Shown here one piece after another: positions 7,664-16,706 of a DNA stretch of 64,000 bases. The notes under the pieces are model-generated. The model was not told the origin of the DNA and did not search any database. It worked only from the letters and a program-made list of their open reading frames with translations. The first letter of the stretch is position 1; every line of letters begins with the position of its first letter. A program made the translations under genes and the position numbers. This DNA is from Candidatus Amarobacillus elongatus (GTDB taxonomy: Bacteria; Chloroflexota; Dehalococcoidia; Tepidiformales; Tepidiformaceae). The stretch lies in assembly GCA_016703545.1 (NCBI GenBank), contig JADJBX010000002.1, positions 248,001 through 312,000 of the forward strand, read 5' to 3'.

Positions 7664-9988
7664 TTAGCGGCGCTCGGGCTCGCGCTCGACCCGCACGCGG
7701 ATACTTGAACCGTCGCTTTCGATGCGCACCCGCCCGTCCGTGTCGGTGCGAACGATGCGCGCCGGGGCGAGCGCGGCGAAAGTCTCGCCCGCCGGGTGGC
7801 CGTACCGGTTGTTCGCGCCCGCCGAGATGATGGCCACCTCGGCGCCCACCGCCCTGAAGAACGCGGCCGAACTCGTCTTCGAACCGTGATGCGGCACCTT
7901 GAGCACGTCCGCGCGGATGTCGCCGGCCGCGACGAGCCGGTCCTGCACGGCGGCCTCGATGTCGCCCGTGAGCAGCGCCACCGTCTCGCCGAACCGGATG
8001 CGAAGCACAACGCTCGCGTCGTTCGTGTTCGATGGGTCGAATGCGGCGGGCGGCCACAGTACCTCGAAGCGCACGCCGTCCATCTCCCACCAGTCGCCGC
8101 GCTCCAGCGTCCGGCGTGGAGCCGCGAAGGCAAGGGGGTCGGTGCCGCCCCGCGTGCCGCGGCCGCCTTCGAAGGCCCGCCTCACGTTGAAACGGTCCAT
8201 CGCGGCCGGTAGCCCGCCCGTGTGGTCCTGGTCCGAATGGGTCACGACGACGACATCCAGTCCGCGCTGCCAGTGGGGCATCACCGCGCCCAGTTCCCGG
8301 GCGAGCTCGATGCCGCTGGGACCGCCATCGACCAGCACCCGCCGCCCCTCGGGGGTCGTGACGAGGATCGCGTCCCCCTGCCCGATGTCCAGCACGTCGA
8401 TGCGCAGCACCCCCGGCCCGCCCACGTCTCGCAGCGACACGGCCCACACAGCGGCCACCACCGCCACCCCGGCAGCGCCGGCCAACGGCATGCGGGCGCG
8501 TTTCGCAAAGCGCGGCGGACGCCGGTCGGGGGCGAGCCACCGGTACGCCGCCCCTCCCGCGGCCACGAGGCCGAGGCCGGCCGCCGTCGCCGCCGCAGGA
8601 CTGAGCCACTCGACCGTCACCGCGGCCGCCGGCACCCGCGCGCACTGCTCAGCCACCGCGACGATCGCGGCAAGCGGGTAGTACGCCACGAGGCCCACGG
8701 CCCACCCCGCCGGTTCCCACGCCACCCCGGCGAGCGCCGTCATTCCCGCCAGCGGCAGCGCCACGACGAACAGCGGCGCACCGATGACGTTCGCCACCAG
8801 CCCGATGACGGAGACCTGGCCGAAGGTCACGGCGACGATGGGCGCCGTCGCGATCGTGGCCGCCAGCGTGAGGGACGCGCTCTCCGTGACCAGGCGCGGC
8901 ACGACGCTCGCCGCACGGGCGCGGTCCACTCCCTCGCGCAGCGCCCAATCGATCCATGGCGCGAAGACGACGATGCCTGCCGTCGCCGCGAGGCTCAGCT
9001 GGAATCCCGCGTCCGCCGCGAGCCAGGGCCACCCGGTGACGAGCACGACCGCCGCCGCCGCCAGCGCGGGCAGGGCACTTGCAGGGCGTCCCACCCAGCG
9101 GCCGAAGAGGAGAACGCCGGCCATCGCCGCGGCGCGCAGAACGCTCCCGCCGCCGCCGGCCACGACCACGTACACGAGTACCAGCGCCGCCGCCGGCAGC
9201 GTCGACCACCGCCGCCCCATCATCGGCACGGCGATCGCGAACGCGAGCATCGCCAGCAACATCACGTTTGATCCCGAGACGGCAACAAGGTGCGCGAGCC
9301 CGGTCGTGCGGAAGGCGTCGTACAGCGGCCCAGGGAGTGTGTCATCGCGACCGAAGGCAATGCCGCTGGCGAGGCTCGCCTCCGGCTCCGGCAGCGCCCG
9401 CTGCACCGCCCGGTCGAGGCTCGATCGCAGTTCGGCTCGCGTGCGCCGCCAGCCGCCGGGCGCCGGTGCGAGCGGCTCGACCCGCGGGTACAGCATCGTC
9501 CCCACGATCCCGTGCCGTTCGAGGTACTCCTGGTAGTCGAAGGAATCGAAGGTGGGGGCCGGGACGAGCTCCCCGCGCACCCGCACGCGCTCGCCGGGGA
9601 GGTGTTCGGTGTACTGGGGGAGCGTGACGAGCACGCCACCGCCCGTGGGCGTGCCGTCGCCGAAGCTGCGCGCATCCACGCGGTAGCGCACCGTCGTCTG
9701 CCCCGGGTCCGCTTCGGACGCGATCACGCCGTCGATGGTCACGGTCTCGCCGAGGTACGCGGCGAGCGGCGGCGGCGGCGCATCGTGCCAGGCTTCGAAC
9801 CGCATTCCCCCGGCAAGGGCGATCACGCCCGCCGCCACCCCCCATGCCGCCACCCGCCCGCCGCCCAGCGCCCACAGGGCGGGCATCGCGAGCACGAGCA
9901 CGGCGCCGCCGAACCACCCGGGGAAGCCGGCAAGCGCCACCGCGGCGATCGCCGCCAGCTCCGCCACCGCCAGCAACACCAGCGTCAT
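7664..9988 (-). CDS. comEC: ComEC/Rec2 DNA-uptake channel with metallo-beta-lactamase domain
   Basis: This 774-residue membrane protein has the standard ComEC order: N-terminal membrane helices and an OB-like DUF4131 region (residues 1-200), a multi-helix competence domain with HLVAVSGSNVMLL (about 230-510), and a C-terminal MBL domain. In the MBL domain DIGQGDAILV, VTHSDQDHTGG and KVPHHGSKTS give the metal-site motifs. It would carry transforming DNA across the cytoplasmic membrane, the MBL domain possibly degrading one strand. A TAGCGT hexamer ends 8 nt before the ATG, so the mRNA looks leaderless. No other competence gene is adjacent. Confidence 0.95.
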   Translation of the reverse strand: MTLVLLAVAELAAIAAVALAGFPGWFGGAVLVLAMPALWALGGGRVAAWGVAAGVIALAGGMRFEAWHDAPPPPLAAYLGETVTIDGVIASEADPGQTTVRYRVDARSFGDGTPTGGGVLVTLPQYTEHLPGERVRVRGELVPAPTFDSFDYQEYLERHGIVGTMLYPRVEPLAPAPGGWRRTRAELRSSLDRAVQRALPEPEASLASGIAFGRDDTLPGPLYDAFRTTGLAHLVAVSGSNVMLLAMLAFAIAVPMMGRRWSTLPAAALVLVYVVVAGGGGSVLRAAAMAGVLLFGRWVGRPASALPALAAAAVVLVTGWPWLAADAGFQLSLAATAGIVVFAPWIDWALREGVDRARAASVVPRLVTESASLTLAATIATAPIVAVTFGQVSVIGLVANVIGAPLFVVALPLAGMTALAGVAWEPAGWAVGLVAYYPLAAIVAVAEQCARVPAAAVTVEWLSPAAATAAGLGLVAAGGAAYRWLAPDRRPPRFAKRARMPLAGAAGVAVVAAVWAVSLRDVGGPGVLRIDVLDIGQGDAILVTTPEGRRVLVDGGPSGIELARELGAVMPHWQRGLDVVVVTHSDQDHTGGLPAAMDRFNVRRAFEGGRGTRGGTDPLAFAAPRRTLERGDWWEMDGVRFEVLWPPAAFDPSNTNDASVVLRIRFGETVALLTGDIEAAVQDRLVAAGDIRADVLKVPHHGSKTSSAAFFRAVGAEVAIISAGANNRYGHPAGETFAALAPARIVRTDTDGRVRIESDGSSIRVRVEREPERR

Positions 9989-9996
9989 GGGCCGGG

Positions 9997-10002
9997 ACGC
10001 TA
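9997..10002 (-). promoter_or_regulatory. -10 hexamer (TAGCGT) of comEC, leaderless arrangement
   Basis: The hexamer ends 8 nt before ATG 9988 and no Shine-Dalgarno sequence fits between. Confidence 0.5.
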
Positions 10003-10091
10003 ACAGATGGGGGCGAACGCCACTACCCGGTCAGTTGGAGGAGGTGCCTGGCAGTTGGGAGTGGGCCGGCGTGCGAACCGCCGTAGGCGTG

Positions 10092-10775
10092 TCAGGCGCT
10101 GAAGCGGTAGCCCTTGCCCCGGACCGTCTGGATCTGGTCCGGGTTCGCCTGCACGTCCCGCAGCTTCCGCCGCAGGTTGCTCACGTGGGCGCGAACGAGC
10201 GTGCTCGCGCCGGTGGCGTCGTGGTACTGCCACACGTCCACGAGGAGGTGCTTGGGGTGCAGGATCTCGTTGGGGTGTTCCATCAGGTACGCCAGCAGCG
10301 TCGCCTCGATGTTCGTCAGGTGCGTTTCGCCGTGCGTCGTGCGCAGCGTGTTCGTCTGCAGGTCGAGGTCCAGGCCGGGGCCCTGTCCGTCGCGACGCGG
10401 GTGCCCGAGCCGCTCGCGCAGCGCTTCGCCCACGGCCTCGATCGGGAACGGCTTCTTGATGACCGCGCCTTCAAGCCGGAAGTTCGGACGCCGCGCGCCC
10501 TTGTGCAGCAGGTAGACCATGGTCGGCGCGCCCGTCGCGTACGTGGAGGCGAGCCACTGCGAGAAGTGCGCGAACGCCGAACCGAGTTCGCCGCGCGGCA
10601 CACCCTGCACATCGACGACCATGCCGTCCGGCCGCGTCTGCCACGGCAGCGACTCCATGGCCGCGTCGTAGCTGACGGCGGTCGCCGTGTCGTACCCGCG
10701 CTCCCGGAGGTAGGCGGTGACGGCGTCGCGCGTGCGGGGCTCTCGGCTAATTACGTATACGAATGACATTGGCAT
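10092..10775 (-). CDS. OmpR-type winged-helix regulator with atypical receiver
   Basis: The 227-residue protein has a receiver-like N-terminus (residues 1-120) and a Trans_Reg_C winged helix (about 130-227: LTNIEATLLAYLMEHPNEI, then STLVRAHVSNLRRKL and VRGKGYRF). The receiver keeps an aspartate at the phospho-site position (PDGMVVDVQG) and a KKPF lysine, but the acidic metal-binding pair after the first strand is replaced by SREP. It may therefore be regulated without normal phosphorylation. No kinase gene is beside it. ATG 10775 and ATG 10769 are both possible starts. Confidence 0.85.
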   Translation of the reverse strand: MPMSFVYVISREPRTRDAVTAYLRERGYDTATAVSYDAAMESLPWQTRPDGMVVDVQGVPRGELGSAFAHFSQWLASTYATGAPTMVYLLHKGARRPNFRLEGAVIKKPFPIEAVGEALRERLGHPRRDGQGPGLDLDLQTNTLRTTHGETHLTNIEATLLAYLMEHPNEILHPKHLLVDVWQYHDATGASTLVRAHVSNLRRKLRDVQANPDQIQTVRGKGYRFSA

Positions 10776-10808
10776 TGAGGAGTGCCGGCCCCGCCGGAAC
10801 GTTCCAGC

Positions 10809-10837
10809 ATCTTCCCGACGCCCCGAACCGGTGTCAA
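10809..10837 (-). promoter_or_regulatory. Possible sigma70 promoter of the winged-helix regulator
   Basis: On the minus strand TTGACA (10832-10837) is followed after 17 nt by GAAGAT (10809-10814). A perfect GGAACGTTCC palindrome lies just downstream at 10797-10806 and could be an operator. Confidence 0.35.
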
Positions 10838-10934
10838 GGCGATTTTCCCATCGCCCAAACATAAGCCTGTGAACTTCTCACAACTGGGAGAAAGGCAACC
10901 GCAACCGTTCCTTTTCCGGCTGCCCCGGATCCGC

Positions 10935-11693
10935 CTAGCGGGCTTCTGTCAACTCGTACGTCGCATCCTCGATCTGCGCCCGGACCATCCGGTGCGGCGC
11001 CGCCTCTTCCACCCAGATGAGGTAGCTGCGCTTGTCCTGGCGGATGCGCACCTTCCACGCGGAGTACGTCCCCGCCGGCACCTTGACCGTCTCCACGGGG
11101 TCGACGATCACTTCCACGCCCTTGCTCACGCGCGGCGCGCCCGCATTGATGACGTGGGTGTACTGCTCGTCGTACCCCGCGCGCAGCGGGATGCCCCGCA
11201 CCAGCCAGAACAGAGACTCGTCGTCGTACCACCCCGGATTCGGGTTTTCCGAATCTGGCTTCGGCAGCTCGCGCGTCGTGTCGCTCACCTCGCCGTTCAC
11301 ATCCGTCGTGAACGTGATGATCTCCGGTCCGTACTCGATGCTGTGGACCGTTCGCCGGTTCTTCTCCGGGTCCACCAACGTCCGCTGGCTGCGAACGGGC
11401 TGCAGCGTCTTCGCATCGACGACCGCCATACCGTCGTCGCGGTACCCGCCCCGTTCGCACAGGCGCAGGAGTTGCGTCAGGCCGGCCTCGAACTCCGGCT
11501 TCGTTTCAAGGGTGCAGGTGCCCGGGTCCTCCCCGCGGAACGAGAGCCGGTAGGTCATCGTCTCCTGCCCCGTCCAGGGCGGGGCTTCGAAAACCTTCGT
11601 GGAACGCGCGTTTTCCTCGTCCCCGCAGGCCGCGAACAGAGCCACCGCGCAAACCGCCAGCGCGCCCATCAGAAACCGCTGTCCGAGCTTCAA
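10935..11693 (-). CDS. Lipoprotein of unknown function
   Basis: The 252-residue secreted lipoprotein has signal peptide residues 1-24 and lipobox LFAACGD. The mature part is predicted soluble and beta-rich, with a VPAGTYSAWKVRI segment resembling DUF3108-like outer-surface proteins; that link is tentative. The start is probably TTG 11693, which forms a TTGA overlap with the stop of the threonine aldolase gene and has GGAGG upstream. It is the last gene of a three-gene coupled operon. Confidence 0.75.
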   Translation of the reverse strand: MKLGQRFLMGALAVCAVALFAACGDEENARSTKVFEAPPWTGQETMTYRLSFRGEDPGTCTLETKPEFEAGLTQLLRLCERGGYRDDGMAVVDAKTLQPVRSQRTLVDPEKNRRTVHSIEYGPEIITFTTDVNGEVSDTTRELPKPDSENPNPGWYDDESLFWLVRGIPLRAGYDEQYTHVINAGAPRVSKGVEVIVDPVETVKVPAGTYSAWKVRIRQDKRSYLIWVEEAAPHRMVRAQIEDATYELTEAR

Positions 11694-12727
11694 ACTGCAA
11701 CCGCCTCCACGGCCCGGCGCACGCGCCGGAGCGCCTCCTCGATATCTTCTCGCGTAATGTTCAGGTGCGTGACCATGCGCATCCGCCCCCGCCCGAACGG
11801 CACCGCGAGCACCCCCTGCTCCCGGAACGCACCAATCCACTGCTCCAACGACCCGCGCCGCACATTCGCCACGACGATATTCGTCTGGGGGACGTTCGGT
11901 TCGAATACACCCAGCTCCGCCAGTCCGGCCGCGAGCAGGCGCGCGTTCGCGTGGTCGTCGGCGAGGCGGGCGATGTTGTGTTCGAAGGCGTACAGCCCTG
12001 CCGCCGCGAGTATGCCCACCTGGCGCATGCCCCCGCCGAGCATCTTCCGGTTGCGGCGTGCCTCGCGAATGAAATCCGCCGGCCCGCACACCAGCGACCC
12101 CACCGGGCAGCCGAGGCCCTTCGAAAGGCAGAACGACACCGTGTCGCATTCGCGGGCGAGGCGGGCGGCGGGCACTTCGAGCGCCGCGGCCGCGTTGAAC
12201 AGCCGCGCGCCATCGAGGTGCACCTGCATGCCGTGCCGGTGCGCCAACTCCGCGAGGCCGTCCATCGTGCTCACTTCGAGCGCGGCGCCGCCGCAGCGGT
12301 TGTGCGTGTTTTCGAGGCAGAGCAGCGGGTTGCGGGGCGCGTGAATGTTCGGTTCGCGGATCGCCGCTTCCACGTCGGCCAGATCCAGCGCGCCATCCTC
12401 GGTGTTCTTGAGCGCGTGCGATTGGACACCCGCGAGACGGGCCGCCCCGGCCACTTCGTAATTGAAGATGTGGCACTGGTCGCCGAGCAGAATCTCGTCG
12501 CCCGCGCGCGTGTGGGTCATGACCGCGATCAGGTTCGCCATCGTGCCGCTCGGCACGAACATCGCCGCTTCCTTGCCCACGAGGGCGGCGGCGCGCTCTT
12601 CCAGCAGGTTAACCGTCGGGTCGTCGCCGAAGACGTCGTCTCCGACTTCGGCCGAGGCCATGGCCCGCCGCATCCCCTCGCCGGGCTTGCTCACGGTGTC
12701 GCTGCGAAGGTCGATGATGCTGTTCAC
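11690..12727 (-). CDS. ltaE: Low-specificity L-threonine aldolase
   Basis: This 345-residue fold-type I PLP enzyme cleaves L-threonine or allo-threonine to glycine and acetaldehyde. It begins IDLRSDTVSKPGEGMRRAM; other markers are VFGDDPTVNLLEE, LENTHNRCGG, VHLDGARLFNAA and the PLP-lysine motif SFCLSKGLGCPVGS. The start GTG 12727 overlaps the upstream stop as GTGA, and the stop overlaps the next start, so the operon is translationally coupled. Cytosolic glycine/threonine metabolism is the expected role. Confidence 0.95.
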   Translation of the reverse strand: MNSIIDLRSDTVSKPGEGMRRAMASAEVGDDVFGDDPTVNLLEERAAALVGKEAAMFVPSGTMANLIAVMTHTRAGDEILLGDQCHIFNYEVAGAARLAGVQSHALKNTEDGALDLADVEAAIREPNIHAPRNPLLCLENTHNRCGGAALEVSTMDGLAELAHRHGMQVHLDGARLFNAAAALEVPAARLARECDTVSFCLSKGLGCPVGSLVCGPADFIREARRNRKMLGGGMRQVGILAAAGLYAFEHNIARLADDHANARLLAAGLAELGVFEPNVPQTNIVVANVRRGSLEQWIGAFREQGVLAVPFGRGRMRMVTHLNITREDIEEALRRVRRAVEAVAV

Positions 12728-13167
12728 GCGCGTTGCCGTTCCCAGAGCGTCTGGTAGTGGTCCGCGCCCCGGATCGCCTGCGCGACTTCGTTCCGTTCTT
12801 CGATCATCAGTTGCTCCATGATGCGCCCGCACAGCTCGATCGCCTCGGCTCCGCCAAGCTCCGCCATCCGGTCGACCACGTGCTGCCACGTCCCGCTCGC
12901 GAGGAGCACGGGCATGGAGCGCGGCCACGCGAACGACATCACCTTCTCGGGAAAAGCGAAGTCCGGCCGCATCCGCTTGATCGTCCGGAACCGGTCTTCG
13001 ACCGACTCGGCGCGCGGCACCACGGCGAGGAACGGCCCCACGCCCGGCTTCGTCCGGAAGTCGGCAAGCAGCCGCTTCTGGATCATGTGGAAGCGCACGA
13101 CCAGGACGTCGGATGAATCGATGACGCGAAAGACCTCGTCGAGGTCGACGCCGAATTCCTCACTCAT
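12724..13167 (-). CDS. Conserved hypothetical protein, 147 residues
   Basis: I do not recognise this family. The protein is soluble, with no signal peptide or membrane helix, and is rich in charged residues. Notable segments are VLVVRFHMIQKRLLADFRT, a proline-led PGVGPFLAVVPRAESVEDRF, and a C-terminal helix pair ending TLWERQRA. It is first in the coupled operon with threonine aldolase and a lipoprotein, 110 nt downstream of tRNA-Pro. Third-position G+C is normal for the window, so the frame is credible. Confidence 0.8.
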   Translation of the reverse strand: MSEEFGVDLDEVFRVIDSSDVLVVRFHMIQKRLLADFRTKPGVGPFLAVVPRAESVEDRFRTIKRMRPDFAFPEKVMSFAWPRSMPVLLASGTWQHVVDRMAELGGAEAIELCGRIMEQLMIEERNEVAQAIRGADHYQTLWERQRA

Positions 13168-13276
13168 GCTTACGGCCCGGGCAATTCATGGGGTATGGCG
13201 ATGGTAGGACGAACAATGACGCGGCGCAAAACGGCGGACAGGGCCGCGCAAACGCCCATGCTGCGTGACGCCGTGG

Positions 13277-13351
13277 TCGGGGTGCCCGGATTCGAACCGG
13301 GGGCCTCGCGCTCCCAAAGCGCGCGCTCTAACCAGGCTGAGCTACACCCCG
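13277..13351 (-). tRNA. tRNA-Pro (anticodon TGG)
   Basis: The minus strand folds as a full cloverleaf: acceptor CGGGGTG/CACCCCG with discriminator A, D-arm GCTCAG...GAGC, anticodon stem CGCGC/GCGCG around loop TTTGGGA, and T-arm CCCGG TTCGAAT CCGGG. The anticodon TGG reads CCA and other proline codons. CCA is not encoded. Confidence 0.95.
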
Positions 13352-13409
13352 CCGCTCGCAGCGTACCTGTCCCCGGCCACCCACGAAACCGCGCACGAAT
13401 CCCGCCGCG

Positions 13410-13415
13410 TACACT
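13410..13415 (+). promoter_or_regulatory. -10 hexamer (TACACT), leaderless arrangement
   Basis: TACACT ends 6 nt before ATG 13422, placing the transcript start at or beside the start codon. Confidence 0.55.
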
Positions 13416-13421
13416 GCACCC

Positions 13422-13667
13422 ATGCGCGCCATTTTCATCATGATCAAGACCGAACCAGGGCACACGACCGAGGTCGCCAACCGCGTGGGCGATATCGAAA
13501 GCTTCTCCGAGGGCTACTCCATCACGGGCCAATACGACCTGCTGGTGAAGCTCTACGTCGAGGACATCGATGCCGTCGGGCGGCTCATCGAGCGCGATAT
13601 CCACTCGATCCCGCACGTCCGCGAGACGTTCACCATCCTTACGTTTGAAGCGTTCGGCGGCCGATAA
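13422..13667 (+). CDS. Stand-alone Lrp/AsnC ligand-binding (RAM) domain protein
   Basis: The 81-residue protein is only the effector-binding domain of Lrp/AsnC regulators, with no helix-turn-helix. It has the alpha-beta RAM pattern (IFIMIKTEPGHTTEVANRV, GYSITGQYDLLVKLYV, HVRETFTILTFE). Such proteins form dimers or higher oligomers and may bind amino acids. Without a DNA-binding domain it would act as a sensor partner or sink. It is monocistronic, with a leaderless-type promoter. Confidence 0.92.
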   Translation: MRAIFIMIKTEPGHTTEVANRVGDIESFSEGYSITGQYDLLVKLYVEDIDAVGRLIERDIHSIPHVRETFTILTFEAFGGR

Positions 13668-13709
13668 CCGGTAAAGCCGCGAAGCTGCGGCAGGGGGCCG
13701 CCGTGGTGG

Positions 13710-13715
13710 TACCCT
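13710..13715 (+). promoter_or_regulatory. -10 hexamer (TACCCT) of ctaG
   Basis: TACCCT ends 8 nt before ATG 13724 and supports that start over the in-frame GTG at 13703. Confidence 0.45.
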
Positions 13716-13723
13716 CTCCCGCG

Positions 13724-14638
13724 ATGCCCGACACCCGGTCCCCCGGCACCTCCGAGATCCTCTCCCACTTCTCGTTCGATGTGGTCTGGCTGGCGTTCGC
13801 AGCGCTCCTCGCGGCCGCGTACCTCCGCGGTTATCTCGCCTGCCGGCAGTGCGGGCGAAGGAGCTGCCACCCCGCGTGGCGGCTCGCCGCGTTCGGCGGC
13901 GGCCTCGTCGTGATGCTCATCGCCGTGCTTTCGCCCCTCGAGTACTACGGCAACCGCCTGCTCTGGGTGAACTTCACCGGCTTCCTCGTCCTCACCATGA
14001 TCGCCGCCCCGCTGCTCGTCCTCGGAGCACCGGTCACGCTCGCTTTCCGCACGCTCGGCCCGACGGGGCGGCGCCGGCTCCGCACCGCCATCCGCTCGCT
14101 GCCCGCCGCCGCGCTCACGTTCCCGCTGTTCACGTGGCTCGCGTTCGCCGTCGTGACCTACGTGTGGCAGTTCTCCGGGCTCACCGACCTCGCCGCGCGC
14201 CATGCCCCGGTGCGGGACCTGCAGCTTTTCACGCTCCTTGCCGTGTCCGTGCTCTTCTGGCTCCCGGCGATCCAGGCAGACCCGCTTCGCTGGCGCCCCG
14301 GCTATCCCGGCCGCGCCCTGTATGTGTTCGTCGAAATGACCCACAAGGGGCTGTTTGGCGGCATGTTCCTGAGCATGAGCCAGACGTTCCACGACCGCAT
14401 GGCGCGCGACCTCCCGGCATGGGGCCCCTCGCCGATGACGGACCAGCGCATCGCCATCCTCATCCTCTGGATCGGCGGGAACCTGGTCTTCCTGCTCGCG
14501 CTGGTGCTTATCATCGCCGGGTGGTTCCGGTTCGAAACGCGTCACGCCCGGCGCGTCGACTTCCACCTTGCCCGGCTCCGGGAAGCCCGCCGCAAGCACG
14601 AAGCCGCGCTCCAGCAGGTCTTCCGCAAGACCATCTGA
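13724..14638 (+). CDS. ctaG: Cytochrome c oxidase assembly factor CtaG (caa3 type)
   Basis: This polytopic membrane protein of 304 residues has about seven hydrophobic helices and the caa3-type CtaG pattern: LSPLEYYGNRLLWVNF, MIAAPLLVLGAP, FVEMTHKGLFGGMFLSM and DQRIAILILWIGGN. Family members help insert copper into the Cu-B centre of heme-copper oxidases. An N-terminal CRQCGRRSC cluster is a possible metal site. The start at ATG 13724 follows from the -10 position. No oxidase subunit gene lies in the window. Confidence 0.9.
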   Translation: MPDTRSPGTSEILSHFSFDVVWLAFAALLAAAYLRGYLACRQCGRRSCHPAWRLAAFGGGLVVMLIAVLSPLEYYGNRLLWVNFTGFLVLTMIAAPLLVLGAPVTLAFRTLGPTGRRRLRTAIRSLPAAALTFPLFTWLAFAVVTYVWQFSGLTDLAARHAPVRDLQLFTLLAVSVLFWLPAIQADPLRWRPGYPGRALYVFVEMTHKGLFGGMFLSMSQTFHDRMARDLPAWGPSPMTDQRIAILILWIGGNLVFLLALVLIIAGWFRFETRHARRVDFHLARLREARRKHEAALQQVFRKTI

Positions 14639-14649
14639 TCCAACGCACG

Positions 14650-14697
14650 ACACGCCACAGGGGGCGGGACCGTGCGGTCCCGCCCCCTGTGGCGTGT
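14650..14697. terminator. Bidirectional terminator, long perfect inverted repeat
   Basis: An inverted repeat of about 22 bp with a short loop lies between the convergent ctaG and chemoreceptor genes. Confidence 0.85.
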
Positions 14698-14714
14698 GGC
14701 CTGGCGCCGCGCCG

Positions 14715-16706
14715 TCAGGCGAGGCGGAAGCGGGCCATGGAGCGTTCGAGGGACTCGGCGAGCTGGCGCATCGCCGTGGCGGTGGCGGCGAGCTCCTCGG
14801 ACTGGGCCGAGAGCTCCTCCGTGGAGGCGGAGACCTCCTCGGCGGAGGCCGAGGTCTCCTCGCTGGTGGCCGAGACCTGGAGGATCGCCTCGGTCACGCG
14901 GGCGGTGCCGGCGGCCATCTCCTGCGAGCCGCTGGCCGAGTCGTGCGCGCTCTGGGCGATGGACTGGGCGGAGGTGACGATGCGGCCCGCGCCATCGGCG
15001 AGGGTGCGGACGTCCTGGGCGATGCGCTGCATCTCGGAGGCGGCGCCCTGGACGCTGCCGATGATGCTTTCGAGGGCGTCGCCGGCCTCGGTGGTGATGC
15101 GGCGGCCGGCCTGGACGTCGGTCACACCGGCGGCCATCGCCTCGACGGCGTCGGTGGTGCCGGCCTGAACGCGGGCGATGAGGTCGCCAATTTCGCGGGT
15201 GGCCTGGGAGGAGCGCTCGGCGAGGGAGCGAACGTTTTCGGCGACGACGGCGAAGCCGCGGCCCTGCTCGCCGGCGCGGGCGGCCTCGATGGCGGCGTTG
15301 AGGGCGAGGAGGTTGGTCTGGCTGGCGATCTCGTCGATGGTGCGGACGATGGCGCCGATCTGGGAGCCGTACTCGCCGAGCTCGTTGACGGTGAGGGAGG
15401 CGCGTTCGACGGCCTGGGCGATGGCCTCCATGGAGGCGACGGCCTGGGAGATCGCCTGCTGGCCGGCGAGGGCGGCCTCGCGCGAGGCTTCGGCGGAAGC
15501 GGCGACGCGGTCGCTGGCGAGAGCGACTTCGCCGATGCGGGTGCCGATGGAGCGTGCCTCGGCCTCGGAGTCGCCGGCGCTGGTGGCGTTGGAGGCGGAG
15601 GCGGCGGCGAGCTGCTGAGAGCCGGCGGCGACGCGTTCGATCTCCTCGGCGGACTGCTGGGAGAGGGAGGCGAGCTGGGTCGCGCTCTGGGTGACCTCGG
15701 TGATGGCGGTCGCGATCTGGGTGGTGGCGGAGGCCATCTGCTCGGAGGACTCGGAGAGCTGGGAGGAGGCGGTGAGGACGCCGGTGGCGTTCTCGCGGAC
15801 ATCGCCGACGAGTTCGGCGAGGGAGGCGCGCATGGCGTTGTAGGCGGCGACGGTGGCGACGACGCCATCGATGGTGCCGTTGATGGCGGTGGCGGCGGCG
15901 CCGATCTCGTCCTTGCCGGGGTTGGGGATCCGGGGCGTGACGGGCGTGACGGAGACGGAGAGGTCGCCGGCCTGCATGGCCTGGACGGCGTTGCGGAGGT
16001 CGGTTACGCAGTTGCGTTCGATGCTCTGGAGGCGGTCGACGATGACATCGACATCCTTCTTGAGCTTGCGTGAGAGGAGGAAGGCGACGGCGAGGCCGAT
16101 GAGGGCGGCGAACACGGTCGCGGCGATAAGCTGCGTCTTCGCGGCGCTGGCGGCGTCGTCGACTGCCTTCGCATCCGTCTCGGCCTGCTCCGTGTTCAGT
16201 TCGATCGCCGCCTCGGTCGCCTCATTCATGGCCCGCGCTTTCGGCATCGCGGCGGAAGCGCTGGCGACGGCGGCATCGACCTGGCCAGCTTCGATCTGCT
16301 GCAAAATCCGTTCGCGCTCCTGGAAGACCTCGCGGACCTGCGTCTCAATGACGGCCCACGCCTGTGCGTCGGCCTCGCTGATGAACGTGTCGTGGTAGGC
16401 GGTGGCCGCCTGCAATCCGCTCGCCATGGCTGCGCGGGCCGTGGCGATGGCGGTGTCGCGCGCTGCGCGGTCGTTGGCGTTCAACAGCGCCGTCTGCTGT
16501 TCGCGCCCGCTGATGGCGGCGTGCGTGAGGACTTCGTCCGCGTAGTGCAGCCCCAGCAGGTCCAACCGGTAGAGGTTGTCGGCCCGCTCCCGGGAGCTGT
16601 TGAGGGCACGCGTGCCCAGTAGCGCGACGATGGCCATCAGCGCCACCAGGACCCCAAACGAACCGAGTAGCTTGACCCGGATGCTGACGTTGTTGAAGAA
16701 CTGCAT
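14715..16706 (-). CDS. Methyl-accepting chemotaxis protein
   Basis: The 663-residue transmembrane receptor has TM1 at about residues 12-31, a four-helix-bundle sensor domain (32-193), TM2 (about 194-213), a HAMP region (215-290) and a long coiled-coil signalling domain. The hairpin tip is present: IDEIASQTNLLALNAAIEAA followed by RAGEQGRGFAVVAENVR. The cytoplasmic coiled coil is Ala/Ser/Glu-rich. No cheA, cheW or flagellar gene is nearby, so partners must be elsewhere. It starts at ATG 16706 with an AGAGGGA Shine-Dalgarno. Confidence 0.96.
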   Translation of the reverse strand: MQFFNNVSIRVKLLGSFGVLVALMAIVALLGTRALNSSRERADNLYRLDLLGLHYADEVLTHAAISGREQQTALLNANDRAARDTAIATARAAMASGLQAATAYHDTFISEADAQAWAVIETQVREVFQERERILQQIEAGQVDAAVASASAAMPKARAMNEATEAAIELNTEQAETDAKAVDDAASAAKTQLIAATVFAALIGLAVAFLLSRKLKKDVDVIVDRLQSIERNCVTDLRNAVQAMQAGDLSVSVTPVTPRIPNPGKDEIGAAATAINGTIDGVVATVAAYNAMRASLAELVGDVRENATGVLTASSQLSESSEQMASATTQIATAITEVTQSATQLASLSQQSAEEIERVAAGSQQLAAASASNATSAGDSEAEARSIGTRIGEVALASDRVAASAEASREAALAGQQAISQAVASMEAIAQAVERASLTVNELGEYGSQIGAIVRTIDEIASQTNLLALNAAIEAARAGEQGRGFAVVAENVRSLAERSSQATREIGDLIARVQAGTTDAVEAMAAGVTDVQAGRRITTEAGDALESIIGSVQGAASEMQRIAQDVRTLADGAGRIVTSAQSIAQSAHDSASGSQEMAAGTARVTEAILQVSATSEETSASAEEVSASTEELSAQSEELAATATAMRQLAESLERSMARFRLA

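Noticed and set aside
14568..16073. A 501-codon plus-strand frame, Gly/Leu/Asp-rich
   Set aside because: It is exactly antisense to the chemoreceptor coiled coil, is low-complexity and has no start signal; it is a shadow of third-position G+C.
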